From positions 4,648,501-4,712,500 of the forward strand of contig NC_011566.1 in assembly GCF_000014885.1 (NCBI RefSeq): 64,000 bases of DNA, in the 5' to 3' direction. The DNA is from Shewanella piezotolerans WP3. Lineage in GTDB: Bacteria > Pseudomonadota > Gammaproteobacteria > Enterobacterales > Shewanellaceae. The notes below the pieces were generated by a model, which ran no database searches, was not told the DNA's origin, and saw only the letters and a list, made by a program, of their open reading frames with translations. Below are positions 19,754 through 29,056 of this stretch, piece by piece (within the stretch, counting starts at the first letter, position 1; each line of letters starts with the position of its first letter). Made by a program: the position numbers and the translations under genes.

Positions 19754-20431
19754 ATGGGCAAAAGTATTGTAGCTTTATCTGCCGTATCTAAAGGATTTAA
19801 TGACGGTGACAAATATCACCAAGTACTCGATAAAATTGACTTACAGCTTGAAGATGCTGATACCATCGCCCTCACCGGCCCCAGTGGCTGCGGTAAAAGT
19901 ACTCTGCTCAATATCATTGGCGGCTTTGAGTTTATTGATAGCGGTAAGCTGAACCTTTTTGATGAAGATGCCAGCCAATGGCAAGACAAACACTGGAGTC
20001 AGTTTAGACGCCGCGATCTCGGGGTAGTGTTTCAGCAATTCAATTTACTGACGCCGTTAAACGTACAAGACAATATCGCTTTCTCATTACGGCTCAATCA
20101 ACGACCATGGTCACCTTGGGTCGATCACCTCATCAAACAACTCGGTTTAAACGAAGTCAAAAAACGTCATGTAGAAGCGCTTTCAGGCGGCCAACAGCAA
20201 CGAGTGGCAATCGCGCGAGCATTAGCACACCAACCTAGATTATTACTCGCCGATGAACCGACCGGCAACCTCGACGAAAAAGCAGGTTTTGAGGTGATGC
20301 AGCTACTGACCGAACTGGCTAATGAGTCCAGCACTAGCATATTGATGGTGACCCACAGCAATGACTGTGCGCAGTTTATGAAAAGACGCTGGCATTTAGA
20401 GCAAGGCAAGATAAATGAATCGCCAGTTTAG
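19754..20431 (+). CDS. ABC transporter ATP-binding protein (LolD/MacB type)
   Basis: 225 residues from ATG 19754, which has AAGGAG six bases upstream; a GTG at 19748 inside that ribosome-binding site is rejected as the start. Walker A GPSGCGKST, Q-loop VFQQFNLL, signature LSGGQQQRVAIARAL, Walker B LLLADEPTGNLDE and switch His MVTHS are all intact. The EPTGNLDE wording is typical of the MacB/LolD/FtsE exporter subfamily. It overlaps the permease gene by 17 bp, and the lipoprotein gene follows with a 4-bp overlap, so the three form one transcription unit. It powers the permease on the cytoplasmic face. Confidence 0.94.
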   Translation: MGKSIVALSAVSKGFNDGDKYHQVLDKIDLQLEDADTIALTGPSGCGKSTLLNIIGGFEFIDSGKLNLFDEDASQWQDKHWSQFRRRDLGVVFQQFNLLTPLNVQDNIAFSLRLNQRPWSPWVDHLIKQLGLNEVKKRHVEALSGGQQQRVAIARALAHQPRLLLADEPTGNLDEKAGFEVMQLLTELANESSTSILMVTHSNDCAQFMKRRWHLEQGKINESPV

Positions 20432-22937
20432 GTTATCCGTCCGTCTTAGCTTACAGGTATTTGCTCGCCACTACCTAAAAGCCCCTTTGCAAGCTGGCGC
20501 AATACTGCTCGGTTTTATATTGGCGGTGATGTTACTGATAGGTGTTCGCGCAACCAATGACAATGCGGTGCGCAGTTACTCTCAAGCAACAGAGTTATTA
20601 AGTCAGCGCGCTCAACTTATTCTTGCGCCCATAGCCGGGCAAAAAATGGTTCCAGAATCGGTTTATATTCACCTTCGACAAGCCGGAGTGAGTCAGTCAT
20701 TAGCGGTACTAACAGGCACAGTGACTGATGACAGAGGTCAGCGCTGGGATATTCAAGCCAGTGACTTGATTGCCGCACTGTCAGTACAGCAATTTAAGCA
20801 ACACGCGGATAAATCAGCTCAGTCTGCACAAATCTCATTACTTTCAAGCCAGATCCCGTTGGCTAAATTGCTTTCAGGACAGCCTTACATACTCATGAGC
20901 GAAAGCTTTGCCGAACGAGTAACCACAGATGGTCAGCTTAAACTTGAAGGTGAATCACTTAACGTTATTAGCTTAGATGACAAGTTAGGGCTAGGTAATG
21001 CCATTCTCATGGATATCTCTTTAGGCCAAAAACTATTAAATAAATACGGCAAGCTAAGTTACATCGCGTTGTTTGGTGATACCAATAAGCTCAGCACGCA
21101 AGTGACGCAAATCTTTAGTGGGCAAAGTGCTAAACAGTTTGAAATTGCAGAGCAAGATGAAGGTGAAGGATTGACGAGCCTAACTCGTAGTTTCCACTTG
21201 AATTTAACCGCTATGAGCCTACTTGCCTTTGTCGTTGGGCTATTTATTGCTTACAACGGTGTACGTTACAGCTTATTAAAAAGACAAAAACTGCTGGTGC
21301 AACTGCAACAACAAGGGATCCCGCAGCGAGCATTATTAACCGCGCTAATGTTAGAGCTACTGGCATTGGTCGTTATCGGCTCTATCCTTGGTTTTATACT
21401 AGGCTTACAACTAAGTCACTGGCTACAACCCATGATAGCCCTAACACTAGAGCAACTGTACGGCGCTAGATTATTACCGGGAGTGTGGCAGTGGAGCTGG
21501 CTTTATCAAGCTATTGGATTGACATTTGTTGCCGCTATCTGTGCTTGTTTCCCACTATTTAATGCATTAGCAAAGCAACCTCTAGCCCGTAGCGCTAGCC
21601 GGTTTGAACAGCAACGCCATGCAGCAAATTACCAGCGAGTCATGTTTATGGCCGCTATTGCTCTGCTCATCCTAGCAGCAACGCTGTTTCCATTGACTCA
21701 AGAGTATCAACACAGCCTGGTGTTATTGGGTGTCGTCACTGTGGCAATCCCTTTGCTGCTGCCATTATCACTTCAATTTTGCCTCAGCCTATCTACCCGC
21801 GTGACGAGCAATGGCTTATGGCAGTATGCGGTTGCTGAAAGTAAAGAGTTAATCGCTCCGTTGTCACTGGCGATGATGGCGATGTTACTGGCGTTAACCG
21901 CTAATATTTCAATGAACACTCTAGTTGGCAGCTTTGAGATAACCTTGAAGAATTGGCTCGATGCCCGTTTGTATGCTGATATTTATATTCGCCCACCTAA
22001 CGACAAAATCGTAGCCACTGAAACACTGCTTGCTCAGCAGCCTAAAGTGACTGAAATATACGGCCAGTGGGGACATAGCAGTCAATATCAGCATACCCCT
22101 GTGAGCTTGATGACCCGAGATGAACACTCGCTTAGAAACAGCAATCAAATGAAAGCTCAAATCGATAACTTTTGGCCACAGTTTTTTCAGGGCAAAGCGC
22201 TAATGATCAGTGAACCGATGGCAATCAAGTATCAATTGCATGTCGGAAACACCGTCTCACTGCCAGAGTTTGAATCTGCTAAGCAACCTCCTTTGCCTAT
22301 TGGCGCCATTTTTTATGATTACGGCAATCCGTTAGGCCAAGTCATTGTTAGTCAACATACTTGGCATCGATTGAACCTGCCTAGTAACCCAAGCAGTATT
22401 GCTGCCAGTTATGATGGAGATATCGCTGAGCTAGAGCAGGTATTACAGCAGCAAGTTCCATTATCTGCAGCGCAGATGTATAACCAAGCCAAGATAAAAC
22501 AGCGCGCACTGGAGATCTTTAAACGCACCTTTTCGATTACATTGGTTCTTAACAGCCTGACCCTTATGGTTGCCGCTATTGGGCTGTTTAGTGCCTGCTT
22601 GATGCTCACTAAAGCGAGACAAGCACCACTGGCCCGTTTATATGCACTGGGCGTGAGCCGAACTCAGCTGCGCAGTTTGGTGTCACTACAAATGTTGCTA
22701 ATCGTCCTATTTACTTGCTTACTCGCACTGCCAAGTGGTGCGCTACTGGGCTATCTATTAATTAACAAAGTAACGCTACAAGCATTTGGCTGGAGTATTG
22801 CCATGGTTTGGGACTGGCAAGCTTATTTTAGAGTGGTGGCTATCGCCCTAGCAGCCAGTGCATTAGCCATATTACTACCGCTATACTGGCAAACTCGCAA
22901 ACCGCTAATAAGCAGCCTGCAGCAGGAGGCATTATGA
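20415..22937 (+). CDS. FtsX-like ABC transporter permease
   Basis: 840 residues. One N-terminal membrane helix (about 22-45) precedes a large periplasmic domain. Helix groups are around 268-290, 310-335 and 360-385, a further hydrophobic set at about 410-455 and 480-500 precedes a second periplasmic domain, and a final three-helix FtsX-type group (about 710-740, 760-790, 800-825) ends the protein. This double arrangement is typical of long predicted permeases of the LolCE/MacB superfamily, which move lipoproteins, peptides or small molecules out of the inner membrane rather than import solutes. It is translationally coupled on both sides. The arrangement with a downstream CrtC-like lipoprotein resembles the poorly characterised AttEFGH systems. 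The substrate is unknown. Confidence 0.9.
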   Translation: MNRQFRLSVRLSLQVFARHYLKAPLQAGAILLGFILAVMLLIGVRATNDNAVRSYSQATELLSQRAQLILAPIAGQKMVPESVYIHLRQAGVSQSLAVLTGTVTDDRGQRWDIQASDLIAALSVQQFKQHADKSAQSAQISLLSSQIPLAKLLSGQPYILMSESFAERVTTDGQLKLEGESLNVISLDDKLGLGNAILMDISLGQKLLNKYGKLSYIALFGDTNKLSTQVTQIFSGQSAKQFEIAEQDEGEGLTSLTRSFHLNLTAMSLLAFVVGLFIAYNGVRYSLLKRQKLLVQLQQQGIPQRALLTALMLELLALVVIGSILGFILGLQLSHWLQPMIALTLEQLYGARLLPGVWQWSWLYQAIGLTFVAAICACFPLFNALAKQPLARSASRFEQQRHAANYQRVMFMAAIALLILAATLFPLTQEYQHSLVLLGVVTVAIPLLLPLSLQFCLSLSTRVTSNGLWQYAVAESKELIAPLSLAMMAMLLALTANISMNTLVGSFEITLKNWLDARLYADIYIRPPNDKIVATETLLAQQPKVTEIYGQWGHSSQYQHTPVSLMTRDEHSLRNSNQMKAQIDNFWPQFFQGKALMISEPMAIKYQLHVGNTVSLPEFESAKQPPLPIGAIFYDYGNPLGQVIVSQHTWHRLNLPSNPSSIAASYDGDIAELEQVLQQQVPLSAAQMYNQAKIKQRALEIFKRTFSITLVLNSLTLMVAAIGLFSACLMLTKARQAPLARLYALGVSRTQLRSLVSLQMLLIVLFTCLLALPSGALLGYLLINKVTLQAFGWSIAMVWDWQAYFRVVAIALAASALAILLPLYWQTRKPLISSLQQEAL

Positions 22938-24040
22938 ACAAAGCGATTGTGGCTATTCTCTTAGCGCTTTGGGTAACAGCCTGTTCACCTGCTCAACAAA
23001 CCACAACGGGCATGGGAGAACTACTCGATGGTGATACACAAGGTTATAGTCCAGTAGAGCCAGATGTTATTTTACGCTTTCCAGACGATCATATGGCGCA
23101 CGATGATTTCAGGCAGGAATGGTGGTATCTCACCGCTAATCTCGAGACTGAGTCAAAGCAAAAAATTGGCTTGCAATGGACGCAGTTTCGCATTGCATTA
23201 GCACCGCCGTCAGAGCAGAATAACAAACAAGATACGGCGATTAATAGCCTGTCCTGGCAAACCCAGCAGCTCTATATGTCCCATACAGCTCTTACCTCCA
23301 CATCCAACCATTTAGCTGAAGAGAAGTGGTCTCGCGGTCATCAAAATATTGCTGGCACCCAAGCTCAACCAATATCCATTAGGCAAGATAACTGGCAATG
23401 GTTAAGCCAAAGCAAGCAACTGTTTCCCGCAACACTTAGTGTTAGTGGCCAAGATTTCAGTTATCAATTACAACTTGATTCAACCGCACCCTTTCAGTTG
23501 CAAGGTGATAATGGCTACAGTAAAAAGAATGCCAGCGGCAGCGTGGCCTCCTACTACTATAGCCAACCTTTTATCAATGTCAGCGGCAGTGTAATCATCG
23601 ATGGTAAACAGCAGAAAGTTCGCGGACAAGCTTGGCTCGACAGAGAGTGGAGCTCGCAGTTCTTATCGAAAACACAGCAAGGTTGGGATTGGTTTGCTAT
23701 TCGACTTGATAACGACACCGCACTGATGGTGTTTCAACTAAGGGGTGACAGCAAAAAACAAAGTAGCTTTTATAGCGCCCGTGTTATGTACCGAGATGGT
23801 CGTGGTCGCAACATTGCCAGTGAGCAGATAGGTATGACAGCCACGGCATGGCAACAGACACAGTCAGGCCGTTACCCAATAAAATGGCGCATTCAAATTC
23901 CTTCAGAAAATATCGATATTAGCACCACTGCGCTAAATAATGACTCTAGCATGCCGCTCTCTATCCCTTATTGGGAGGGGCCGATAATTATAGAGGGGAG
24001 CCATAACGGCGAAGGTTACATGGAACTCACCGGCTACTAA
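22934..24040 (+). CDS. Lipoprotein with CrtC/AttH lipocalin-like domain
   Basis: 368 residues. A lipoprotein signal ends in the lipobox VTAC (Cys17). The mature part contains the hallmark DFRQEWWYLTANL early (about 59-71) and QAWLDREWSSQFL about 170 residues later, both typical of the hydroxyneurosporene synthase (CrtC)/AttH family, a duplicated lipocalin-like barrel. Despite the family name a carotenoid role is unlikely here because no carotenoid genes surround it. The start overlaps the permease stop (ATGA), so it is co-translated with the transporter and probably acts as its periplasmic or outer-membrane partner for a hydrophobic substrate. That role is inference. Confidence 0.86.
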   Translation: MNKAIVAILLALWVTACSPAQQTTTGMGELLDGDTQGYSPVEPDVILRFPDDHMAHDDFRQEWWYLTANLETESKQKIGLQWTQFRIALAPPSEQNNKQDTAINSLSWQTQQLYMSHTALTSTSNHLAEEKWSRGHQNIAGTQAQPISIRQDNWQWLSQSKQLFPATLSVSGQDFSYQLQLDSTAPFQLQGDNGYSKKNASGSVASYYYSQPFINVSGSVIIDGKQQKVRGQAWLDREWSSQFLSKTQQGWDWFAIRLDNDTALMVFQLRGDSKKQSSFYSARVMYRDGRGRNIASEQIGMTATAWQQTQSGRYPIKWRIQIPSENIDISTTALNNDSSMPLSIPYWEGPIIIEGSHNGEGYMELTGY

Positions 24041-24101
24041 GCCGTAACAACCACTCAAACATAAGCTTTATGAAGTATGTAATTGCATTCAAAAAGCAAT
24101 A

Positions 24102-24120
24102 GATAAGAATAATTATCATT
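24102..24120. promoter_or_regulatory. Weak Fur-box-like sequence upstream of nap
   Basis: The 19-mer at 24102-24120, beginning GATAAGAATAATTATC, matches 14 of 19 positions of the Fur consensus by eye. The region is AT-rich, so chance is a real alternative. Confidence 0.25.
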
Positions 24121-24242
24121 TACTAAGCTTATGAATATCTTGGATATTTAATGTAGCGCAAGCTAACATTTCGAGTGGACAAAATTCAAACAAGCTTCTA
24201 GTCTTTATTGGTAAATTTGAGAACTAGATCACCCCCTAAAAG

Positions 24243-24256
24243 TTGATCTTGGTCGA
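24243..24256. promoter_or_regulatory. FNR/EtrA-like site upstream of napD
   Basis: TTGATCTTGGTCGA matches 8 of the 10 specified bases of the FNR consensus TTGAT-N4-ATCAA. It lies 125-138 bp upstream of the napD start, near a NarP-type site, as expected for an anaerobic respiratory operon. Confidence 0.45.
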
Positions 24257-24269
24257 TAAAAAAGCTCAA

Positions 24270-24285
24270 TACCCCTTGTGAGGTA
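24270..24285. promoter_or_regulatory. NarP/NarL 7-2-7 binding site upstream of napD
   Basis: TACCCCT-TG-TGAGGTA fits the 7-2-7 heptamer palindrome (TACYYMT-nn-AKRRGTA) at 13 of 14 positions. NarP-type regulators bind this arrangement in nitrate-responsive promoters including nap. It is centred about 103 bp before the napD start codon. Confidence 0.6.
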
Positions 24286-24380
24286 TACCCACAATTTCTA
24301 TGAGGTCTAGACTCGAGTTAAACCTTGGTTAATAGCACTCTTTCTTCAGTTGTTATAACCAATACAGAGAAGGTAGAGAG

Positions 24381-24656
24381 ATGAACCAAGAATTTCATAT
24401 TACCAGCTTAGTCATACACGCAACGTCCAAGTCTGTAGAAGATATCAAGCAACGCTTGTCTGCCCTTGTTGGCGCCGAAATCCATGCCGTTACCGATGAA
24501 GGAAAGTTTGTGGTCACCCTAGAAGGTGAAACCCAGCGCTCTATCCTCGATAACGTCGAAGCTATTAACGCCTTTGAAGGCGTCATTAATAGCAGCCTTA
24601 TTTATCATCAAGTCGATCCAGTAGAACAAAAGAGTGAGGAACACCATGAGCATTAG
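24381..24656 (+). CDS. napD: NapD, chaperone for periplasmic nitrate reductase maturation
   Basis: 91 residues, the usual NapD length, with a ferredoxin-like alpha/beta pattern (EFHITSLVIHA at the start, VNSSLIYHQV-like strand near the end) and a His-rich tail. NapD binds the Tat signal peptide of NapA and controls its export after cofactor insertion. It overlaps the napA start by 11 bp. AGAGAAGGTAGAGAG just upstream supplies the ribosome-binding site. It is the first gene of napDAB. A NarP-type and an FNR-type site lie upstream. Confidence 0.93.
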   Translation: MNQEFHITSLVIHATSKSVEDIKQRLSALVGAEIHAVTDEGKFVVTLEGETQRSILDNVEAINAFEGVINSSLIYHQVDPVEQKSEEHHEH

Positions 24657-27129
24657 CCGTCGCGAGTTTCTAAAAGCCAACGCAGCAGTTGCCGCCGCAA
24701 CAGCCGTCGGTGCGACTCTGCCAGTTAAGATAGTAGAAGCTGCAGAGCAAAAAGATAGCATTAAGTGGGACAAAGCACCTTGTCGTTTTTGTGGCGTAGG
24801 TTGTAGTGTTCTTGTCGGTACAGATAATGGCAAAGTTGTTGCAACTAAAGGCGATCCCGAAAGCCCAGTCAACAAAGGCCTTAACTGTATCAAAGGTTAC
24901 TTCCTGTCGAAGATTATGTACGGTAAAGACCGTCTAACTACGCCTCTGCTACGTATGAAAGATGGCCAGTATGATAAAGAGGGTGAATTCACACCTGTCA
25001 GCTGGGATGTCGCACTCGATACTATGGCTGATAAGTGGAAGAACACACTAAAAACTAAAGGCCCAACTGCTGTCGGTATGTTTGGCTCTGGCCAGTGGAC
25101 TGTTTGGGAAGGTTATGCCGCGTCTAAACTGCATAAAGCTGGTTTCCTAACAAACAACATCGACCCTAACGCGCGTCACTGTATGGCATCAGCTGTTGGT
25201 GGCTTCATGCGTACTTTTGGTATTGATGAGCCAATGGGTTGTTACGATGATCTTGAAGCCGCTGACGAGTTCGTCCTATGGGGCGCAAACATGGCTGAGA
25301 TGCACCCAATCCTTTGGGCTCGCCTTTCTGATCGCCGCTTAAGCAGCCCGACTAGCCGCGTACATGTATTGTCTACTTATGAAAACCGCAGTTTCGATCT
25401 TTCAGATAACTCGATGATTTTCCGTCCTCAATCTGATCTCGTGATCCTTAACTACATTGCTAACTACATTATCCAGAATGATGCAGTGAACAAAGAGTTT
25501 GTCACCAAGCACACTAAGTTCGCCTTAGGTACAACTGACATCGGTTATGGCCTGCGCCCAGAGCATCCATTAGAGCAAAAAGCGAAGAACCCTGGTAACG
25601 GTAAGTCTGCGCCTATCAGCTTTGATGAATATGCTAAGTTTGTAAGCACTTATACGCTTGAATATGCAGCGGAGATGAGTGGCGTTGAGCCAGAAAAACT
25701 TGAGCTAATGGCTAAAGCCTATGCAGATCCTAAAGTGAAAGTGATGAGCTTATGGACCATGGGGATTAACCAGCACGTTCGTGGTGTTTGGGCAAACAAC
25801 ATGCTTTATAACATTCACCTACTAACAGGTAAAATTGCGACTCCAGGTAACAGCCCATTCTCACTAACCGGCCAGCCATCAGCTTGTGGTACCGCCCGTG
25901 AAGTCGGTACCTTTGCTCATCGTTTGCCTGCTGACATGGTTGTTAAAAATCCAAAGCATCGCGCGCTAACAGAAAAACTTTGGCAAGTGCCTGAAGGTAC
26001 GATTCCGCCAAAGCCTGGTTTCCACGCTGTATTGCAAAGCCGTATGCTTAAAGATGGCAAACTGAACTGTTACTGGACTATGTGTACCAACAACATGCAA
26101 GCGGGTCCAAACATCAATGATGAAATTTACCCAGGTTTCCGTAACCCAGAAAACTTCATTGTAGTATCAGATCCATACCCAACAGTAACAGCAATGGCTG
26201 CGGACCTCATTCTTCCTACAGCTATGTGGGTTGAGAAAGAAGGTGCTTACGGTAACGCTGAGCGTCGTACTCACATGTGGCACCAGCAAGTTAAGCCACC
26301 AGAGGGAGCCAAGTCTGATCTGTGGCAGCTTATGGAATTCTCTAAGCGCTTTAAAGTCTCTGAAGTATGGCCTGCAGAACTTATCGCGAAGCAGCCTGAA
26401 TACGCAGACAAGACGCTTTATGACGTGCTATTTGCCAATGGCGTAGTCAACAAGTTCCCTGCTGAAGAGTGTAAAGCCGAGCTAAACGATGAGTCTGATG
26501 CATTTGGCTTCTACGTTCAAAAAGGACTATTCGAAGAGTATGCTCAATTTGGTCGCGGTCACGCTCACGACCTTGCAGACTTCGATTCATACCATGAAAA
26601 CCGCGGTGCACGTTGGCCTGTGGTTAACGGCAAAGAGACCCTACGTCGCTTTGTTGAAGGTAGCGACCCTTATGTTAAAGCCGGTGAAGGCTTCAACTTC
26701 TACGGTAAGCCAGATGGTAAGGCGGTTATTTTTGCCCTACCGTTTGAGCCAGCAGCAGAAGAGCCAAACAAAGAATATGACCTATGGTTGTCAACCGGTC
26801 GTGTACTAGAGCACTGGCATACTGGCTCGATGACAGCTCGTGTCCCTGAGCTTTATCGTGCTTACCCAGATGCACAGATCTTCATGCATCCAGAAGACGC
26901 TAAAGCACGCGGCGTTAAACGTGGTGATGAAGTGATTGTTGCTTCACCTCGCGGCGAAGTAAAAACCCGTGTTGAAACTAAAGGCCGTAACAAGCCACCA
27001 AGAGGCGTAGCATTTATGCCATTCTTCGATGCGCGCCAACTGGTCAACAAGTTGCTACTCGACGCGACGGATCCTCTGTCAAAAGAGACAGACTTCAAGA
27101 AGTGTCCAGTCAAAGTGATGAAAGCATAA
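24646..27129 (+). CDS. napA: Periplasmic nitrate reductase catalytic subunit NapA
   Basis: 827 residues from ATG 24646, which has GAGGAA just upstream; the in-frame GTG at 24634 is rejected. A twin-arginine signal (SRREFLKANAAVAAA) is followed by the [4Fe-4S] site CRFCGVGCSV...NCIKG and the Mo-bis-MGD core, with the molybdenum-ligating Cys in DPNARHCMASAVGGF. The C-terminal cofactor-binding domain runs from WLSTGRVLEHWHTGSM to the end. It reduces nitrate to nitrite in the periplasm with electrons from NapB. The gene set here lacks napC, napG, napH, napF and napE, so electrons must enter from a quinol dehydrogenase coded elsewhere (CymA in Shewanella). Confidence 0.97.
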   Translation: MSISRREFLKANAAVAAATAVGATLPVKIVEAAEQKDSIKWDKAPCRFCGVGCSVLVGTDNGKVVATKGDPESPVNKGLNCIKGYFLSKIMYGKDRLTTPLLRMKDGQYDKEGEFTPVSWDVALDTMADKWKNTLKTKGPTAVGMFGSGQWTVWEGYAASKLHKAGFLTNNIDPNARHCMASAVGGFMRTFGIDEPMGCYDDLEAADEFVLWGANMAEMHPILWARLSDRRLSSPTSRVHVLSTYENRSFDLSDNSMIFRPQSDLVILNYIANYIIQNDAVNKEFVTKHTKFALGTTDIGYGLRPEHPLEQKAKNPGNGKSAPISFDEYAKFVSTYTLEYAAEMSGVEPEKLELMAKAYADPKVKVMSLWTMGINQHVRGVWANNMLYNIHLLTGKIATPGNSPFSLTGQPSACGTAREVGTFAHRLPADMVVKNPKHRALTEKLWQVPEGTIPPKPGFHAVLQSRMLKDGKLNCYWTMCTNNMQAGPNINDEIYPGFRNPENFIVVSDPYPTVTAMAADLILPTAMWVEKEGAYGNAERRTHMWHQQVKPPEGAKSDLWQLMEFSKRFKVSEVWPAELIAKQPEYADKTLYDVLFANGVVNKFPAEECKAELNDESDAFGFYVQKGLFEEYAQFGRGHAHDLADFDSYHENRGARWPVVNGKETLRRFVEGSDPYVKAGEGFNFYGKPDGKAVIFALPFEPAAEEPNKEYDLWLSTGRVLEHWHTGSMTARVPELYRAYPDAQIFMHPEDAKARGVKRGDEVIVASPRGEVKTRVETKGRNKPPRGVAFMPFFDARQLVNKLLLDATDPLSKETDFKKCPVKVMKA

Positions 27130-27154
27130 CTAGCTAATAAGCGGAGATAAAAAG

Positions 27155-27580
27155 ATGAAAAAATTATTTACTGCAGCTGCGCTAGTGATGGCACTTAGTG
27201 CTTGCTCTGGCCAACAAACAACAACTTCAGCTGAGCCTGTCAATGTCATGTCATTGGGCCAATCTGAGATCACTGATATTCGAGCAGCAGACGCTGTTGC
27301 GGTTTATCCGAAGCGTGGTAAGTCGATTGAACGTACTTTTGTACATCAACCACCTATGATCCCACATAAAGCGGAATACCCAATTACGCTTAAGAAGAAT
27401 GGTTGCATGAGCTGTCACAGTCCAGCAAAAGCAAAGCGTATGAAGGCGACTCAAATCGACCCTTCGCACTTGCTAGCTGACGCCAAGCTTAACAACGAGT
27501 ACTACAACTGTACTCAGTGCCATACACCACAAGCTGAAAACAAAACAGAGCTGGTTGAGAACGATTTCTCAAACAAGTAA
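27155..27580 (+). CDS. napB: NapB, dihaem cytochrome c subunit of nitrate reductase
   Basis: 141 residues. A signal region is followed by a mature domain with two c-type haem motifs, CMSCH and CTQCH, and the NapB words SIERTFVHQPPMIPH and PITLKKNGC. Distal His ligands are available in HQPPMIPH and PSHLL. The signal contains LSAC, which could be a lipobox, although NapB is usually soluble; this is worth noting but not conclusive. It transfers electrons to NapA. It starts 25 bp after napA with a GGAGA site, and a perfect terminator ends the operon. Confidence 0.95.
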   Translation: MKKLFTAAALVMALSACSGQQTTTSAEPVNVMSLGQSEITDIRAADAVAVYPKRGKSIERTFVHQPPMIPHKAEYPITLKKNGCMSCHSPAKAKRMKATQIDPSHLLADAKLNNEYYNCTQCHTPQAENKTELVENDFSNK

Positions 27581-27610
27581 TTTTGTTCTAGTCTGTTAAA
27601 TATGCATGTT

Positions 27611-27638
27611 AAAGCCACCTCAATTGAGGTGGCTTTTT
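27611..27638 (+). terminator. Terminator of napDAB
   Basis: A perfect 26-bp dyad (AAAGCCACCTCAA / TTGAGGTGGCTTT) followed by Ts, 30 bp past the napB stop. The other arm has only three As, so it acts mainly on the plus strand, but it may also end the convergent stress-protein transcript. Confidence 0.92.
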
Positions 27639-27668
27639 ATTACCAATAAATGCCAATCAGGAAAACAA

Positions 27669-28547
27669 TTAGTCTAGAGGCTGTAGCTGACCTTCTCGAG
27701 CCGGGACTATCAATACATTACTGCGAATACGGCTCAATAGAGATTCCGCAGTATTCCCCACCATATAGGCAAATAGTCCCTGTCGCTGTACAGCTCCAAC
27801 GACCAAGTACTTAACTTTAAACTTGCATGCCAATTGATAAAGGCACAAATCGGGATCGCCGACAGTAATATGAATACTCTCATCACTAAGCCCGAGCTCA
27901 TCAAACAGTTTCTGGTGCTTTTGCCGAGCAGATTGGATCATTGCGTGAGTATCGACAATATCCATATCGTGAATAACTCGCGGTAAACGGATAACAAAAG
28001 CTAGATGCAACTGACACTGTGTCGCTTTAGCGAGTAGACATGCTTGACGGATCACCGCGCGATTAAGTTGTTGCTTTAAAGTTTTCTTACTATCTAAATC
28101 TAGCGCCATCATTAGCGCATCACAGTTATGCAGTGGATTATCTGTTAACAACATTAACGGCACACGGGTATGGCGAATTAAGTTCCAGTCGACAGGTAAG
28201 TAGTGCTCGGCATGATGCACAGCTTTAATAATAAGATCAAAGCCATGGCGCGCAGAATGATGACAAGCATGCTCATAGAGATCTTTACTCCACACATTGT
28301 GGATAGGAATATCGCTTGCGCTCAGCTTAACTAAGCTCTGCTCTATTTTAGCCGCTTTTTGTTTCATAACCTGCTTTTGCGCTACCGCAACAAACTTAGG
28401 ATTGTAATATTCAGCTTCGCCAAAATATTCAAAACTATAGGCAAAAATCTCCGCACTTTTTTCTAATGATTTAGCGAGTGCAATGCCGGTACTAATCGCA
28501 TCTGCATGCGCATCTTCTCGCTGAGAAATAACAAAGACTTTATTCAT
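27669..28547 (-). CDS. Tandem universal stress protein (UspE-like)
   Basis: 292 residues from ATG 28547, with GGAGG six bases upstream; the GTG at 28553 lies in that site. It contains two USP-like halves. The second half carries VVGAVQRQGLFAYMVGNTAESLLSRIRSNVLIVPA, close to the G-2x-G-9x-G(S/N) nucleotide motif of the family, while the first half is degenerate, as in UspE. Cytoplasmic stress-linked protein, no defined enzyme activity. It converges on napB across the terminator at 27611-27638. Confidence 0.88.
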   Translation of the reverse strand: MNKVFVISQREDAHADAISTGIALAKSLEKSAEIFAYSFEYFGEAEYYNPKFVAVAQKQVMKQKAAKIEQSLVKLSASDIPIHNVWSKDLYEHACHHSARHGFDLIIKAVHHAEHYLPVDWNLIRHTRVPLMLLTDNPLHNCDALMMALDLDSKKTLKQQLNRAVIRQACLLAKATQCQLHLAFVIRLPRVIHDMDIVDTHAMIQSARQKHQKLFDELGLSDESIHITVGDPDLCLYQLACKFKVKYLVVGAVQRQGLFAYMVGNTAESLLSRIRSNVLIVPAREGQLQPLD

Positions 28548-28766
28548 AACCACCTCCGATATTCACCCTAACTTTAGCTTAGCTAAATTCAGCGATAACT
28601 GCAGTGATACCGACAGCAATGATGCGCCCGATCAAAGTATTTAGCGGATAGATAACCTCTGCTTTAGTATTTTAATATAGGCATTAAATTTACCTAAATC
28701 CTGCTTGTAATCGTTGGCTAATCAGGTAACGTAATAATCACATCAACCGACAGAAGAAGCGTCTAC

Positions 28767-29027
28767 ATGAAGTCTGGAAAACACGATGCACAACTGCTAA
28801 AACTTGCAATGGAAATTGGTGTGGGATATGCCAAGAAAAGAGGTTTTTCTGATTTCGGTCAGGGGATTTCACCGAAAGATAAAGTCGAGTGTATTTACCG
28901 CTTATTAGTTAAAGATAACCTCATTCAAGCGCTATCAAAAGACAAAGAAGATGGCCCTAATATGAAACACAAGTTAGTGCTGTGGATTAGTCGCCAACTG
29001 CCTGAAAACCACGAGTTACTCAACTAA
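28767..29027 (+). CDS. Small conserved protein, DUF5062-like
   Basis: 86 residues, soluble and mostly helical (LLKLAMEIGVGYAKKRGF, then YRLLVKDNLIQALSKDKEDG and LWISRQLPENHELLN). The sequence fits the DUF5062 family that I recall from Vibrio and Shewanella; function unknown. The ATG at 28767 is preceded by AGAAGAAG. It stands alone between divergent and convergent neighbours. No nearby gene suggests a role. Confidence 0.7.
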   Translation: MKSGKHDAQLLKLAMEIGVGYAKKRGFSDFGQGISPKDKVECIYRLLVKDNLIQALSKDKEDGPNMKHKLVLWISRQLPENHELLN

Positions 29028-29056
29028 CACAACACAAACAAATGTTACTAGGAGCC

